Positions 45,735-55,159 of a DNA stretch of 64,000 bases are shown piece after piece; the first letter of the stretch is position 1, and every line of letters begins with the position of its first letter. A program made the translations under genes and the position numbers. Origin of the DNA: Algoriphagus boritolerans DSM 17298 = JCM 18970 (lineage in GTDB: Bacteria; Bacteroidota; Bacteroidia; Cytophagales; Cyclobacteriaceae); the NCBI RefSeq assembly GCF_900108085.1, contig NZ_FNVR01000013.1, forward strand, positions 18,491-82,490. Direction: 5' to 3'. Under the pieces are notes generated by a model. The model was not told the DNA's origin, ran no database searches, and saw only the letters and a program-made list of their open reading frames with translations.

Positions 45735-46937
45735 TCAAAGGTTCAAATCTGCTTTTGGTTTTTTTCTTTCTTGTAAGAGCAAAAACCAACCAAAACAACC
45801 AGCCAATGCCCAAAATGGAAGCAAAGGACTCTTTAATCTAATCATAATTCCCAAAACATTGACGCTGTATGCAACAAAAAGGAAAAATAAAATTAAACTT
45901 AGGATAAGTGTCGAAACTGAAATCATTCTTCTTGATTTTGAGCGCGAAAGAAAAGGAATTGGCAATATACCGATAGTCAGAATTCCCAGAAGCAAATTTT
46001 CAATACCAAGGATCAAACCCCAACCCGATTTAATCTCTCCGGGTAAAGGTCTAAATCCTACTGTGAACAACTTATAGCCCAACGAATATTCTTCCATAGG
46101 AACCAGGGTGTTGGGATTGAAGGTCTTCAAAAACTGATATTGACCCGAACTGAATTCAGCTATGAGGCCCATGGAGTTAATCCCGGTCATATAGATCAAA
46201 AGGACTAGACCAAACGTTCCCAATAGCGATATGGCTATACCAAAAACCCATTTCTTAGTCAGAGAAATACGGGCAAGGAAAACCAAATATATGGCTGTGG
46301 CTCCCAATACGACTATACCCAGGCTTGGCCTAAGCCAAACCAATAGGCTGATCATAAATAAATAAAGAAAAAGTCGACTGCTGTGAACAGATTTTAAAAT
46401 CACTATCAGAAAAATCCAGATTAATGCTTCTTTACTCACCAAACCTGTCCAAAAATGAGGGCTGGGAATAAAAAAAACAAGCAAGATACAAATCGAAAAC
46501 AACTTCGATTTTTTTGAGACTGACCAGTAACGAGGACCAACTAATTCAGCCAATCCTAAAAATCCCAGTAAAGATAACGTAGAATAGATCAGGCAACCGG
46601 ACAAAAAGTTGAGGCCTAAAATCTTTGAAGGGATATAATTCAGCCACTGAATGAAAAAAGTATTGTAACCCCAATGTTCTATCCATGATTTGGCATGTTG
46701 CGACTGATCTGCTGTCAGGTTCCAGTATCGGACTGCATCGCCTCCATACGTCAACACATAGTAAATGCTAAGGATGGATAACAAGTAATGAACGCATATT
46801 AAAACCGGAATAAACCAAGATGGATACATTTTAAAAGCCCCTGCTCGGGATTTCCGCTTGAGAACCCAAAAAAGACTGGCAAACAGAAAAATTACTGCAA
46901 GTCCATCTACCAAGCCAAAGTGAATCTGAGTGCTCAT
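45735..46937 (-). CDS. Polytopic membrane protein, possible polysaccharide polymerase
   Basis: About ten membrane helices are spread over 400 residues. YGGDAVRYWNLT in the first periplasmic loop and HFWTGLVSKEAL in the middle resemble EpsG/Wzy-type polymerases, whose Lys-Glu-Ala pattern follows a W in this position. The position in a capsule operon, between a GT4 gene (8-base gap) and a deacetylase, supports a Wzy-like role in joining repeat units, but the sequence does not prove it. Confidence 0.65.
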   Translation of the reverse strand: MSTQIHFGLVDGLAVIFLFASLFWVLKRKSRAGAFKMYPSWFIPVLICVHYLLSILSIYYVLTYGGDAVRYWNLTADQSQHAKSWIEHWGYNTFFIQWLNYIPSKILGLNFLSGCLIYSTLSLLGFLGLAELVGPRYWSVSKKSKLFSICILLVFFIPSPHFWTGLVSKEALIWIFLIVILKSVHSSRLFLYLFMISLLVWLRPSLGIVVLGATAIYLVFLARISLTKKWVFGIAISLLGTFGLVLLIYMTGINSMGLIAEFSSGQYQFLKTFNPNTLVPMEEYSLGYKLFTVGFRPLPGEIKSGWGLILGIENLLLGILTIGILPIPFLSRSKSRRMISVSTLILSLILFFLFVAYSVNVLGIMIRLKSPLLPFWALAGCFGWFLLLQERKKPKADLNL

Positions 46938-46945
46938 TCCTTCAA

Positions 46946-48139
46946 CTACTCAAGACCCTTTAGATAATCACTGACTGCAGCTTCTAATCCGAATCGACTG
47001 ACTGCCCATTGTCTGAGTTCTTGTTTGTCAAATGCCCCCAATTCACTCCAAAGCCGGTAAGTCTTTTCTTTGAAGTCGCCCACTGTGAGATCAACACCAA
47101 TCACCTCTTTCCTCTCGGAGATCCAAGAAGCCGTGTCACCTATTTGAACCGAGGCTAGCACGGGTAGTCCGGTGAGCAAGTATTCGCCCAATTTAACCGG
47201 GAAAAGACCACAGAGACTTGGGGCCGGCAATCTGAGATTGATCCCTAAGTCTCCGGCATTCAGGTATTCAGGTATTTTAGAAAATTCAGTTTGGATTACT
47301 TTTATTCTAGTTGAAAGTCCCACTGGAATTTTGTCCTGAATAAACGCTGCATTTCTCGTCAAAATCAGCAATTTGACATTTTCTCCTTTAGAGATAAAAA
47401 AATCCGCCAGCTCCATTAGTTGCTCCCAGGCATAAGCTTTACCTAATGATCCGGTGTAAACCCAAACAAAATCTTGGGCATCGAATCCAAGTTCGGCTCT
47501 TTTTTCTCTTCTTCTTTGATCATTTATCTGAAAGAGACACTCATCTCTTCCATTACTGACACAGAAAAATTTCTTGGGATTCAGGTTGGGGTGAGTTTTC
47601 AAATGCTTGTCTATCGCTTGTTTGGAGCGAGTGAAAATCACATGCGCATGATCCAGCATCAACTTCTCCTGCTTTTGCAGATGGCGATACTGAAAGCTGT
47701 CGGTGTTTAATCCGGCAAAATCCACCCGTTCCTGAATAGGAAAGCCATCCGCATCAAAGATTACTTTAAGGTTGTGTGCTTTTATCCATCCATAAATCCG
47801 ATTGAGCATCAGCGCCGGCATAGTGGAGCGTGGCATAAGCACATCAATTTTATTGTAAAAGATCAGTCTTGTCAGCTGAAATGAGCTTTTCAGTACAGCT
47901 ATAATTACTCCTAAAGTCGGGATAGGAAATCGGCTAACCTGAAAGTGGAAATAGGTCAAATGCTTAGCTTCTGCCAATTTTTTAATACGGGCTACTTCTT
48001 CGTTTTTAGCCCAAGAATACTGCGCTACAAACACCTTGATTCTCTCTGTTTCCTGGAGTTTGGAAAAAATCGGAAAAAACAGGGACTCCAGATAATTTGT
48101 CTGATCCGAATCCCAGGTAATGAAGAGCAGGTTTTTCAA
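46946..48139 (-). CDS. Glycosyltransferase, family 4-like
   Basis: The 397-residue GT-B fold protein has VWVYTGSLGKAYAWEQL (start of the C-terminal Rossmann domain), VIQTEFSKIPEYLNAGDLGI and KLGEYLLTGLPVLAS (the sugar-nucleotide-binding EX7E-like region). It would add a sugar to a lipid-linked polysaccharide precursor; donor and acceptor are not evident. First visible gene of the minus-strand capsule operon, so the promoter should lie in the repeat island to its right (48140-48250). No other glycosyltransferase is in the window, so the operon seems short. Confidence 0.88.
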   Translation of the reverse strand: MKNLLFITWDSDQTNYLESLFFPIFSKLQETERIKVFVAQYSWAKNEEVARIKKLAEAKHLTYFHFQVSRFPIPTLGVIIAVLKSSFQLTRLIFYNKIDVLMPRSTMPALMLNRIYGWIKAHNLKVIFDADGFPIQERVDFAGLNTDSFQYRHLQKQEKLMLDHAHVIFTRSKQAIDKHLKTHPNLNPKKFFCVSNGRDECLFQINDQRRREKRAELGFDAQDFVWVYTGSLGKAYAWEQLMELADFFISKGENVKLLILTRNAAFIQDKIPVGLSTRIKVIQTEFSKIPEYLNAGDLGINLRLPAPSLCGLFPVKLGEYLLTGLPVLASVQIGDTASWISERKEVIGVDLTVGDFKEKTYRLWSELGAFDKQELRQWAVSRFGLEAAVSDYLKGLE

Positions 48140-48225
48140 TTGTATAATTTTAAGATTTCAAGTCTACAATACTTCCCTCGGAAAAGAAAGTGGATTGATT
48201 GTCAAGATCCGAATGAATCTGGAAG

Positions 48226-48342
48226 AAGGTTGAATGAGGAATGGGAAATAGGGAATGGGGAATAGGGAATAAGGAATAGGGAATAGGGAATGGGAAAGAG
48301 AAATTGGGAATGGGAAATTGGGAATGAGAAATGAGGAATGGG
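48226..48342. repeat. Degenerate 7-bp tandem repeat, GGGAATR type
   Basis: About 15 imperfect units of GGGAATR/GGAATGG occupy this stretch and continue to a perfect palindrome at 48345. The same texture recurs at about 49706-49766. On the minus strand it translates as PIPYSLFPIPY-type text, which is a product of the repeat and not a protein. Confidence 0.8.
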
Positions 48343-48344
48343 AA

Positions 48345-48505
48345 TCCCGATAGCTATCGGGAGGGAATGAGGAATTGTTTAGGGATAAATGTTGCTGGAT
48401 GTCCGATGCCGGATGACCGATGTTTTGAGGGGAGGATGAATGGATTAACAGTGGAATTGGTTGACTGCCGGAGTGCTTAGAATTCAGCGCTCTAGTGGAC
48501 TTAGG
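48345..48505 (+). repeat. Repeat S, copy S1
   Basis: Begins with the perfect 18-bp palindrome TCCCGATAGCTATCGGGA (48345-48362), then a 140-base non-palindromic part (GGATGTCCGATGCCGGATGA and onward) that is repeated at 51360-51525 with few changes. No coding potential. S1 and S2 bracket the AAA ATPase gene in direct orientation. Confidence 0.8.
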
Positions 48506-48574
48506 GGAAGTGGAGGGATTTGCTGGACAACAACCCGATGATAAGCCCTCGGTTTTGCACACCGATCGGGGTGG

Positions 48575-48637
48575 TTTTCGGGATTGCAAATCCCTGAAAA
48601 TAGTAGGGTCGAATTGCAAATTCGACCCAGCGGAGTG
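48575..48637 (+). repeat. Repeat V, copy V1
   Basis: Two palindromes in tandem: GGGATTGCAAATCCC (48580-48594) and a 23-base one at 48606-48628 (GGGTCGAATT-GCA-type core, arms TCGAATT). The same pair, spaced by TGAAAATAGTA, occurs at 52035-52094. This is REP-like architecture. Confidence 0.8.
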
Positions 48638-48778
48638 GGTCAGTTTACTCCGAAATGGGTGGGTCAGTATGGGGTAAGATTATCAGGTAGGCTTAAAGAT
48701 TCTGGTCCATTCAGCACTGAGCAATAGCTACTTCCTGCGGATGCTTTTCGGGAGCATTGGGAAACCTGCCTTGGTCTA

Positions 48779-48834
48779 CCTCTCCCCAGCCCTCTCCTTG
48801 AGGAGAGGGAGCTTGCGCAGTGGGCAAATTGAAC
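48779..48834 (+). repeat. Repeat L, copy L1
   Basis: CCTCTCCCCAGCCCTCTCCT begins a hairpin CCCTCTCCTTGAGGAGAGGG followed by AGCTTGCGCAG. The second copy is at 48918-48973. The same CCCTCTCC...GGAGAGGG word is common between genes in many bacteria. Confidence 0.75.
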
Positions 48835-48917
48835 TTTGGGGTCCAATTTGAAGAAAGATGTGGTGAGCCTGATGGACATTTAATTTTGCTTCTACGAGGA
48901 GGCAGTGCCTTTTTTTA

Positions 48918-48973
48918 CCTCTCCCCAGCCCTCTCCTTGAGGAGAGGGAGTTTGCGCAGCGAGCAAGTTGAAC
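48918..48973 (+). repeat. Repeat L, copy L2
   Basis: Near-identical to L1 for about 56 bases (AGTTTGCGCAGC replaces AGCTTGCGCAGT). The two copies are 139 bases apart in the same orientation. Confidence 0.75.
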
Positions 48974-49055
48974 ATACTGGTTCGAAAAATGAGAGAAATT
49001 TAAGGACCGGGCAAATCTGGAATGGTAATCAGATATGAAGCGATAGGCTAGTTGG

Positions 49056-49199
49056 ATTGCAATGAAAGCGTGCCGTAGGTACGCCAGGTTGGTAGCCTTG
49101 GGTGGAGCGCTAGCGGAACCCAAGGTAAAAAAGATCAAAAGGCCATTGACCTCGGCGCAGTGGTATGGTGAGGAATGGGAAGTTGGTGCCGAGGAGGAG

Positions 49200-49205
<6 letters not shown>
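49056..49205 (+). repeat. Repeat Q, copy Q1
   Basis: A 150-base module: GAAAGCGTGCCGTAGGTACG, then TTGGTAGCCTTGGGTGGAGC and CCATTGACCTCGGCGCAGTG. It recurs at 49557-49706 and 51550-51706 with more than 90% identity by eye. GAGCGCTAGCG and TTGGGTN(15-ish)ACCCAA form small stem-loops. Its short reading frames are not gene-like. Confidence 0.8.
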
Positions 49206-49290
<85 letters not shown>

Positions 49291-49291
<1 letters not shown>

Positions 49292-49548
49292 TCCATAGTT
49301 TAAAGGTTCAGGTATTGTTGAATCGGCTAGTCCAAGGATTGACCACGGAGTGGTCGAACTTCTCAATAGCCCCGGGTGACAACCCGGGGTAAAAAACGTA
49401 GACGGGAACCAGCGCTGGCCCAGATTGTTGGCTTGGAAGAAGATGTAGATGCCAGGGCAATGGAAAAGAAGTGCAGACCGCATCGGAAGCAAAAAAGCAG
49501 TCCGAAGACGGCATATAGGAAGGCACCAGTCTGAAGACTGGCGCCAAT
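49291..49548 (+). repeat. Repeat P, copy P1, with tail
   Basis: Palindromic module: GACCACGGAGTGGTC, then CCCCGGGTgacaACCCGGGG, then CCAGCGCTGG-like text and a tail ending in the palindrome CCAGTCTGAAGACTGG (about 49527-49542). Six P copies are in the window, all in plus orientation. The stems are conserved and the loops vary in length and sequence. Confidence 0.82.
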
Positions 49549-49556
49549 CGGGGTTG

Positions 49557-49706
49557 GATTACAACGAAAGCGTGCCGTAGGTACGCCAGGTTGGTAGCCT
49601 TGGGTGGAGCGCTAGCGGAACCCAAGGTAAAAAAAGATCAAAAGGCCATTGACCTCGGCGCAGTGGTATGGTGAGGAAGGGGAAGTTGGTGCCGAGGAGG
49701 AGTTGA
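49557..49706 (+). repeat. Repeat Q, copy Q2
   Basis: Starts ACAACGAAAGCGTGCCGTAG and runs to the same end as Q1. It is followed directly by a GGGAATR-type tandem and the P2 module, the same order as Q1-tandem-P1. Confidence 0.8.
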
Positions 49707-49765
49707 ATGAGGAATGGGAAATAGGGAATGGGGAATGGGGAATGGAGATTGGAGAATGGAGAATT

Positions 49766-49945
49766 ATCCATGGTTTAAAGGCTCAGGTTTTATTGAATCG
49801 GCTAGTCCAAGGATTGACCACGGAGTGGTCAAACTTTTCAATAGCCCTGGGTCTGAACCCGGGGTAAAAACGTAAATGGGTGACAGCGCTGGCTGAGGAT
49901 GCTGATTTGAAAAGAGCTGTCACTGCCAGCGCAATGGAAAGCGCA
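49766..49945 (+). repeat. Repeat P, copy P2
   Basis: Keeps GACCACGGAGTGGTC and CCCTGGGTctgaACCCGGGG (one stem mismatch), with a diverged right half (AGCGCTGGCTGAGGATGCTG). The tail of P1 and P3 is absent. From here to 50081 no further module is recognised. Confidence 0.78.
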
Positions 49946-50081
49946 TTAGAAGGCTTGGTCGTTTTCAGGTCCCAATGGATAAATCGAGAGAAAAGCAGGA
50001 CAACGGAATGAAGTCCGTCCCCGATGGATATATCGGAGAGGAAATAAGACAACAAGAATTCTCAGAAGGCAGTGATTCGAA

Positions 50082-51272
50082 TCAATACAGAAAGCCAAAT
50101 AACCACAATGGGATTTTTGTATTAAATCCGGTTTCAATGCCATCGGCGGCTACATAATGATTGGCCTTTTCTGTTTTGGGAAGGTCTTTTCCCATGCCTC
50201 CGACTTCTATATTCCATTTATTGTCAATGAGGAAATCCCCGGTTTCCGGCAATGTTAAGCGATGATGATATCCAACCTGATTTAAGAAGAAGGTTTCCCG
50301 AAGATTCCCAATATCCACATTTCTGCCCAAAGCAAAGGCTAAATTGGTGTTTTCGAGGTAAAGCTTTTCAGGCTTTTGCAATAATGAAATCCCATCATTG
50401 GATTGATAAAGATTTGAGGTCAACTTACTTTCATGGAGGTAGTGGAAGTAGCTGAGCAGGGTGGTTCGATTGATCCCGATTTTCTGACTTAGCTTGGTCA
50501 CATTGGGAATAAATGGTACAGAATCCGCGATAATGGAAAGCAGCTGTTTGATCTTAGGCACGTATCCCAAGTCAAATTTCCTGAGTTGGGGTAGTTCAAC
50601 TTCCAAAATCAAATTAACAATTGCTCTCAACTGCTGATCGTATAGCTCGCCGAATTCTCTGGAAAATGGATAATATCCATGTTTCAGGTAATTTCCAAAA
50701 TATTGAAATGGTTTGAATTGGGAAATCAAGTCATTGGACAGCTCCTGATGTTGATTGATTATCTCTTCCAGGGAAAATACGGGGAGTGTTTTTCCGGTTT
50801 CCAAATTCACATACTCTCTAAATGACATACCATTCAGAGGGTACATCAGGGCTCTCCTACTCAGATCAGCGCCTGAATTTAAAATTTCCAATAAGGACGA
50901 CCCGGTAAAAATCACTTTAAGCTCCGGATAGAAATCATAGATGTTTTTCAGTTCGCGTGACCAAGCGGGATACTTATGCACTTCATCCAAAACGAGGACC
51001 TTCCCTCCTACTTTAGAAAACTGATCGGCCAGATCTAACACAGAATGTGTTGAGAACCAAATATGATCCAAGGAGGCAAAAAGTGCTGTATTCCCAGAAC
51101 TTTCAAACTCCTTTTTCAAATATTGGAGCACGAGGGTTGTTTTCCCAACACCCCTTGCCCCGGTTATACCGATCAATCGGTTATTCCATTGGATGGTATG
51201 GATCAGGCTTCGCTGAAAATCGAGTGAGGTACCTCGCAGAAGTTTCTGATAGAGCTCGAAGAGATGTTCCAT
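50082..51272 (-). CDS. AAA ATPase, DUF4143 type
   Basis: This 396-residue protein has Walker A GARGVGKT (38-45), Walker B VLVLDE (about 93-98) with the following HKYPAWSRELKNIYD, and sensor residue text VIFTGSSLLEI. A C-terminal winged-helix/DUF4143 part (about 210-396) follows. These stand-alone ATPases are common in Bacteroidota islands and their role is unknown; a DNA-related or defence link is speculation. It is flanked on both sides by direct copies of the S, Q and P repeats. A Bacteroidota-type -7 word TATTTTTG lies at about 51293-51300 on the minus strand. Confidence 0.9.
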   Translation of the reverse strand: MEHLFELYQKLLRGTSLDFQRSLIHTIQWNNRLIGITGARGVGKTTLVLQYLKKEFESSGNTALFASLDHIWFSTHSVLDLADQFSKVGGKVLVLDEVHKYPAWSRELKNIYDFYPELKVIFTGSSLLEILNSGADLSRRALMYPLNGMSFREYVNLETGKTLPVFSLEEIINQHQELSNDLISQFKPFQYFGNYLKHGYYPFSREFGELYDQQLRAIVNLILEVELPQLRKFDLGYVPKIKQLLSIIADSVPFIPNVTKLSQKIGINRTTLLSYFHYLHESKLTSNLYQSNDGISLLQKPEKLYLENTNLAFALGRNVDIGNLRETFFLNQVGYHHRLTLPETGDFLIDNKWNIEVGGMGKDLPKTEKANHYVAADGIETGFNTKIPLWLFGFLY

Positions 51273-51359
51273 AATTGTATAGTAGGATACACAAAAATAG
51301 ATGAAAATTGTTTATTACGATATACGTTTTGAGAATATTTTATGGATGAGGAATGGGGA

Positions 51360-51525
51360 TCCCGATAGCTGTAGGGAGGAAATGAGGAATTGTTCAGGGA
51401 TTAATGTTGCTGGATGTCCGATGCCGGATGACCGATGTTTTGAGGGGAGGATGAATGGCTTAACTGTGGAATTGGTTGACTGCCGGAGTGCTTAGAATTC
51501 AGCGTTCTAGTGGACTTAGGGATGA
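51360..51525 (+). repeat. Repeat S, copy S2
   Basis: Same 140-base part as S1 (TGTTGCTGGATGTCCGATGC). The leading palindrome is decayed (CCCGATAGCTGTAGGG). It lies about 3.0 kb from S1 in the same orientation, with the AAA ATPase gene between. Confidence 0.8.
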
Positions 51526-51549
51526 GTTCGGACCAGAAGAATTTACCTG

Positions 51550-51706
51550 GGGAAAAGCAGTACAACGAAAGCGTGCTGTAGGTACGCGAGGTTGGTAGCC
51601 TTGGGTGAAGCGCTAGCGGAACCCAAGGTAAAAAAAGATCAAAAGGCCATTGACCTCGGCGCAGTGGTATGGTGAGGAAGGGGAAGTTGGTGCCGAGGAG
51701 GATTGG
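51550..51706 (+). repeat. Repeat Q, copy Q3
   Basis: GAAAGCGTGCTGTAGGTACG and the same following modules as Q1 and Q2. It is followed by a GAATGAT-type tandem (51707-51759), then P3. Confidence 0.8.
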
Positions 51707-51719
51707 AATGTTGAATTAG

Positions 51720-51758
<39 letters not shown>

Positions 51759-51759
51759 T

Positions 51760-52027
51760 ATCCATGGCTTAAAGATACAGGTATTGTTGAATCGGCAAGT
51801 CCAAGGATTGAGCACAGAGTGGTCGAACTTTTCAATAGCCCCGGGTAAGGAGGCACGACGCAACCCGGGGAAAGAAAATGATGGTAAAACCCAGCGCTGG
51901 CCCAGATTGTTGGCCTGGAAGGAGATGTGGATGCCAGCGCAATGGAAAAGGAGTGCAGACCGCAGCGGAAGCAAAAAAGCAGTCTGAAGACTGCATATAG
52001 GCAGGCACCAGTCTGAAGACTGGCGAC
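51760..52027 (+). repeat. Repeat P, copy P3, with tail
   Basis: The GC stem is CCCCGGGT/ACCCGGGG with an enlarged loop, AAGGAGGCACGACGC, not the usual four bases. The flanking stem is absent here because GACCAC is GAGCAC (a half-decayed first stem). It ends with CCAGTCTGAAGACTGG. P6 carries the same enlarged loop. Confidence 0.8.
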
Positions 52028-52034
52028 AGTGCGT

Positions 52035-52094
52035 TTCGGGATTGCAAATCCCTGAAAATAGTAGGGTCGAATTGCAAATTCGACCCTGCGGAGA
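52035..52094 (+). repeat. Repeat V, copy V2
   Basis: GGGATTGCAAATCCC and the 23-base TCGAATT palindrome, spaced as in V1. It abuts the 3' end of the alkaline phosphatase fusion gene, so it could serve as the end of that transcript. Confidence 0.8.
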
Positions 52095-52102
52095 AAATGC
52101 AT

Positions 52103-53923
52103 TCACTTTGAATGGTACTTTTTCACCAAACCCAACACCTTTTCGAATACTTCATTATTTTCATAGATCCCCATAAAATCATCTGAATGTGGACCATAGG
52201 CAAAAATCGGAACTAAGATTCCGGTATGATCATCACTGTGAAAGGCAAGTTCCACCTCCCCTTTTTCCCGATTTCCCTGAGGAATAGACACTCCTCCCGT
52301 TTCATGATCAGCGGTTATGATCAGGAGAGTCCCCGGATTTTTATCTGCAAATTGTACCATTTCCCCGACCGTCCGGTCAAAATCCAATACTTCTGTCACA
52401 ATCGTAGAAGTGCTGTTAGCATGTCCGCCTGAGTCAATCATAGCGGATTCTATCATCAAAAAGAAAGGCTGATTTTTACTCTTAAAAAAGGCGGATGCTC
52501 CCATTGCACTTTTTATTAAAAAATCCCCCCTGCCCTTTTCCATGCTTGGGTTAGATCCAATAGAGGAAAAGTATCCGATTCGGTCAGCTTTTGAAAGAGC
52601 TAGGTCATCCAGATTACCGAGCATTTCAAAGCCACTTGCCTGTATTGCATCAATCTTGTCGGCAAATGAATTTCTCCCTCCTCCGATAAACAAGTCCAGC
52701 TTGCTGTTCGGTAAATACGATGCGATCTGATCCAAATCATCCCGCTCGGAATGATGTGCATAGAAAGAGGCCGGAGTCGCTCCTGTCAATTGATCCGTCG
52801 TGATGATGCCTGAATTAAAATTATATTCAGCCAAAATCTCGGGGAGATTTGAAAGTGGCTTCCCTGATGTATCAACACTTAATGCCCGGTTATTCGTTTT
52901 TTTGCCTGTGGCAAAAGCGGTGGCCCCTGCCGCAGAATCTGTGGTAAAATCGTCTGCTGCCTGGGTTTTGATCAAGCCAAGGTTTTTCAGTTGAGCCAGA
53001 TTTAATTTACCTCCATTCACGAAAAGGCCGGCAGAAATCTGTGCCAATCCATTCCCATCCCCTATCATGAGAATAATGTTTTTCACGGGTGCGACCTTAC
53101 CGTCTGTAGCAAAAGTCGGCTGATATACCTCATGTCTGCTATCGGTTGAAAAAATATTCCGACTCAATGTACTGAGATAACTTTGAGCCATAGCAGGCTG
53201 ATCCGTATTGATGAAGTCAACACCCATATCATAAAATGCCTTCCAGGCTGACTTGCTGTCAGGCGCTGCCCAAAATCTCACCGGCTTCTGAAAGGAATGA
53301 ACAGCAGCAACGAATTCTTCCAACTGCAACTTCTCGGATTCTACGATGCGCCCTTTCCCATTCCAAACAGAAAACTGACGGAAGCTCAAGCTGACGATTC
53401 CGATCTTTTTCCAGGGCAGATCAGCCGTTAAAGTTTTGCTTTGGTAATCAAAAAACACCCACTCTGGATACTTGGAATAATCCTCTGCTTTGGGACGGTT
53501 GCCGGAAACAATCAATTTCAGACCTTTTGGATTTTGAGGAGAAAAGAGAATTCCCTCAAAATCAGCAACTTCTTTCACGATAGCTTCCAAGGTGCTGTAA
53601 GCTTCGGTTTTGGAATCAATCAACAAATGAAAGCCAAACGCATTGATCATTCCCAAGTCAACAGCCTTCTGGATCGGCTCCAGGTAGAGTGAACGCAAGG
53701 TGAGTTCCGGTTTGATAGTTTCAGCCTCATGCGCCACCATCAAGTTGCCATTTTGCAAAATTACATCCACCTCTATACTTGCTGCACCAGCTCCGAATGC
53801 TTCCCAGAAAGGCACATTCCTCAGGTAATCATTATGAGAGTGAAGTTTGAAGTCCTGCTGTGCAAAAAGGAGTACAGGAAATAAAAATAGGCAGACCAAA
53901 AGACCCTTTTTCAGATTTTTCAT
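52103..53923 (-). CDS. PLC-like phosphodiesterase/alkaline phosphatase fusion
   Basis: After a signal peptide (MKNLKKGLLVCLFLFPVLLFAQ), the N-terminal part (residues about 25-265) is a TIM-barrel glycerophosphodiester-type domain (HSHNDY, ASIEVDVIL, LMVAHEAE). The C-terminal part (about 290-606) is alkaline phosphatase: metal Asp in ILMIGDGNG, nucleophile Ser in TDSAAGATAFATGKK, TADHETGG and HSDDHTG. One exported protein could cut a phosphodiester and then release phosphate. The ATG at 53923 is chosen; a longer frame (to 54028) adds a hydrophobic stretch ahead of the signal. Confidence 0.9.
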   Translation of the reverse strand: MKNLKKGLLVCLFLFPVLLFAQQDFKLHSHNDYLRNVPFWEAFGAGAASIEVDVILQNGNLMVAHEAETIKPELTLRSLYLEPIQKAVDLGMINAFGFHLLIDSKTEAYSTLEAIVKEVADFEGILFSPQNPKGLKLIVSGNRPKAEDYSKYPEWVFFDYQSKTLTADLPWKKIGIVSLSFRQFSVWNGKGRIVESEKLQLEEFVAAVHSFQKPVRFWAAPDSKSAWKAFYDMGVDFINTDQPAMAQSYLSTLSRNIFSTDSRHEVYQPTFATDGKVAPVKNIILMIGDGNGLAQISAGLFVNGGKLNLAQLKNLGLIKTQAADDFTTDSAAGATAFATGKKTNNRALSVDTSGKPLSNLPEILAEYNFNSGIITTDQLTGATPASFYAHHSERDDLDQIASYLPNSKLDLFIGGGRNSFADKIDAIQASGFEMLGNLDDLALSKADRIGYFSSIGSNPSMEKGRGDFLIKSAMGASAFFKSKNQPFFLMIESAMIDSGGHANSTSTIVTEVLDFDRTVGEMVQFADKNPGTLLIITADHETGGVSIPQGNREKGEVELAFHSDDHTGILVPIFAYGPHSDDFMGIYENNEVFEKVLGLVKKYHSK

Positions 53924-54097
53924 ATTCAAAAATACAGGTTGAAATCCAAAAAATCGTGGTTTTCTGAGGGATTTCCGGTGAATTAACAATAGGATAAAAC
54001 CAAGGAAACACGCCAAAAACATTAACACAAACTTGACCTTTCATTAAATGAATCTTGGTTTAAATCCCCCATCTTTCCCAACAAATCATTTAAAAAC

Positions 54098-55159
54098 ATG
54101 CGTTACAATTTTATACTGGTACTGTCAATTTCGCTTCAATGCCTTAATCATTTTTCATTTGGCCAAAAACTGAATGAAACTCAGGTCATAGGCAGTCACA
54201 ACAGCTATAAAAGCGCCATGCCAAGTGAGGTATTGGAGTATTTAAGAAAAATAAATCCCACAGCAGCTCAGAGTCTGGAATACGTACATTTACCGCTTTC
54301 TGAGCAGCTGGATCTTGGATTGCGAAATCTGGAACTCGATGTCTTTCATGATCCAATGGGTGGAAAATATACGAATCCGAAGTCAGTGTCCCTGCTTGCT
54401 GAAGGAGCTGTGTTTGATGCTAAAAAAGAGCTGCAAGAACCCGGATTAAAGCTTTTTCATGTGCAGGATATTGATGTTCAGTCACATCATCTGCTTTTCA
54501 AAAATGCCCTGTTGGAATTGAAAAACTGGAGCGATCAGCATCCGAATCACCATCCCATAGTTGTGCTGATCAATGCCAAGGACGGTCAGGTGCCAATGAC
54601 GGTCAGTCCACTGCCATTTACCGGAACTGCGCTGGACAGCATCGACCTGGAAGTAAGGACTTATTTGGGAATGGAAAAATTAATCACCCCTGACCATGTA
54701 CGGGGAGATTTTGAATCACTTGAGGAAAGCGTTTTGGCTGGAAACTGGCCTGAATTAGAGACTGTTAGAGGAAAATTTCTCTTTGTGCTGGATGAAAATG
54801 AGGAAAAAATCCGCCGATACCTGGGCGAAAAGCCTCAATTGAGGAATGCGGTCCTTTTTGTCAACTTAAAAGAAGGAAACCCCGAAGCGGGATTCAGAAT
54901 TATCAATGACCCCGTATCCAATGAAAGCTACATTCAGGATCTGGTGAGAAAAGGCTACATCGTCCGAACCCGGGCCGACTCTGATACCAAGGAGGCTAGA
55001 TCCGGTGACTACAGCAAATTTGAGAAAGCGAAGGCTTCCGGTGCGCAGGTAATTTCCACCGACTATTACCTTCCATCCAGGTTTTTTCCCTCTGAGTATC
55101 GGGTAAATTTTGAGGAAAACAAATTTGAAAGACCTAACCCCATTCTCGGTAAAAAGTGA
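54098..55159 (+). CDS. Exported Ca2+-dependent phosphatidylinositol phospholipase C-like
   Basis: The 353-residue protein has a signal peptide (first 22 residues, ending FSFGQ). The TIM-barrel PI-PLC catalytic pair is in VIGSHNSYKSAMPSE and FHVQDIDVQ, and ELDVFHDPMGG holds acidic metal ligands. PAA QSLEYVHLPLSEQLDLGLR is the block typical of the Ca2+-dependent bacterial subgroup. It cleaves phosphodiesters of phosphoinositides or a related lipid; the real substrate is unknown. Its 3' end overlaps the next gene by 4 bases (GTGA). Confidence 0.88.
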   Translation: MRYNFILVLSISLQCLNHFSFGQKLNETQVIGSHNSYKSAMPSEVLEYLRKINPTAAQSLEYVHLPLSEQLDLGLRNLELDVFHDPMGGKYTNPKSVSLLAEGAVFDAKKELQEPGLKLFHVQDIDVQSHHLLFKNALLELKNWSDQHPNHHPIVVLINAKDGQVPMTVSPLPFTGTALDSIDLEVRTYLGMEKLITPDHVRGDFESLEESVLAGNWPELETVRGKFLFVLDENEEKIRRYLGEKPQLRNAVLFVNLKEGNPEAGFRIINDPVSNESYIQDLVRKGYIVRTRADSDTKEARSGDYSKFEKAKASGAQVISTDYYLPSRFFPSEYRVNFEENKFERPNPILGKK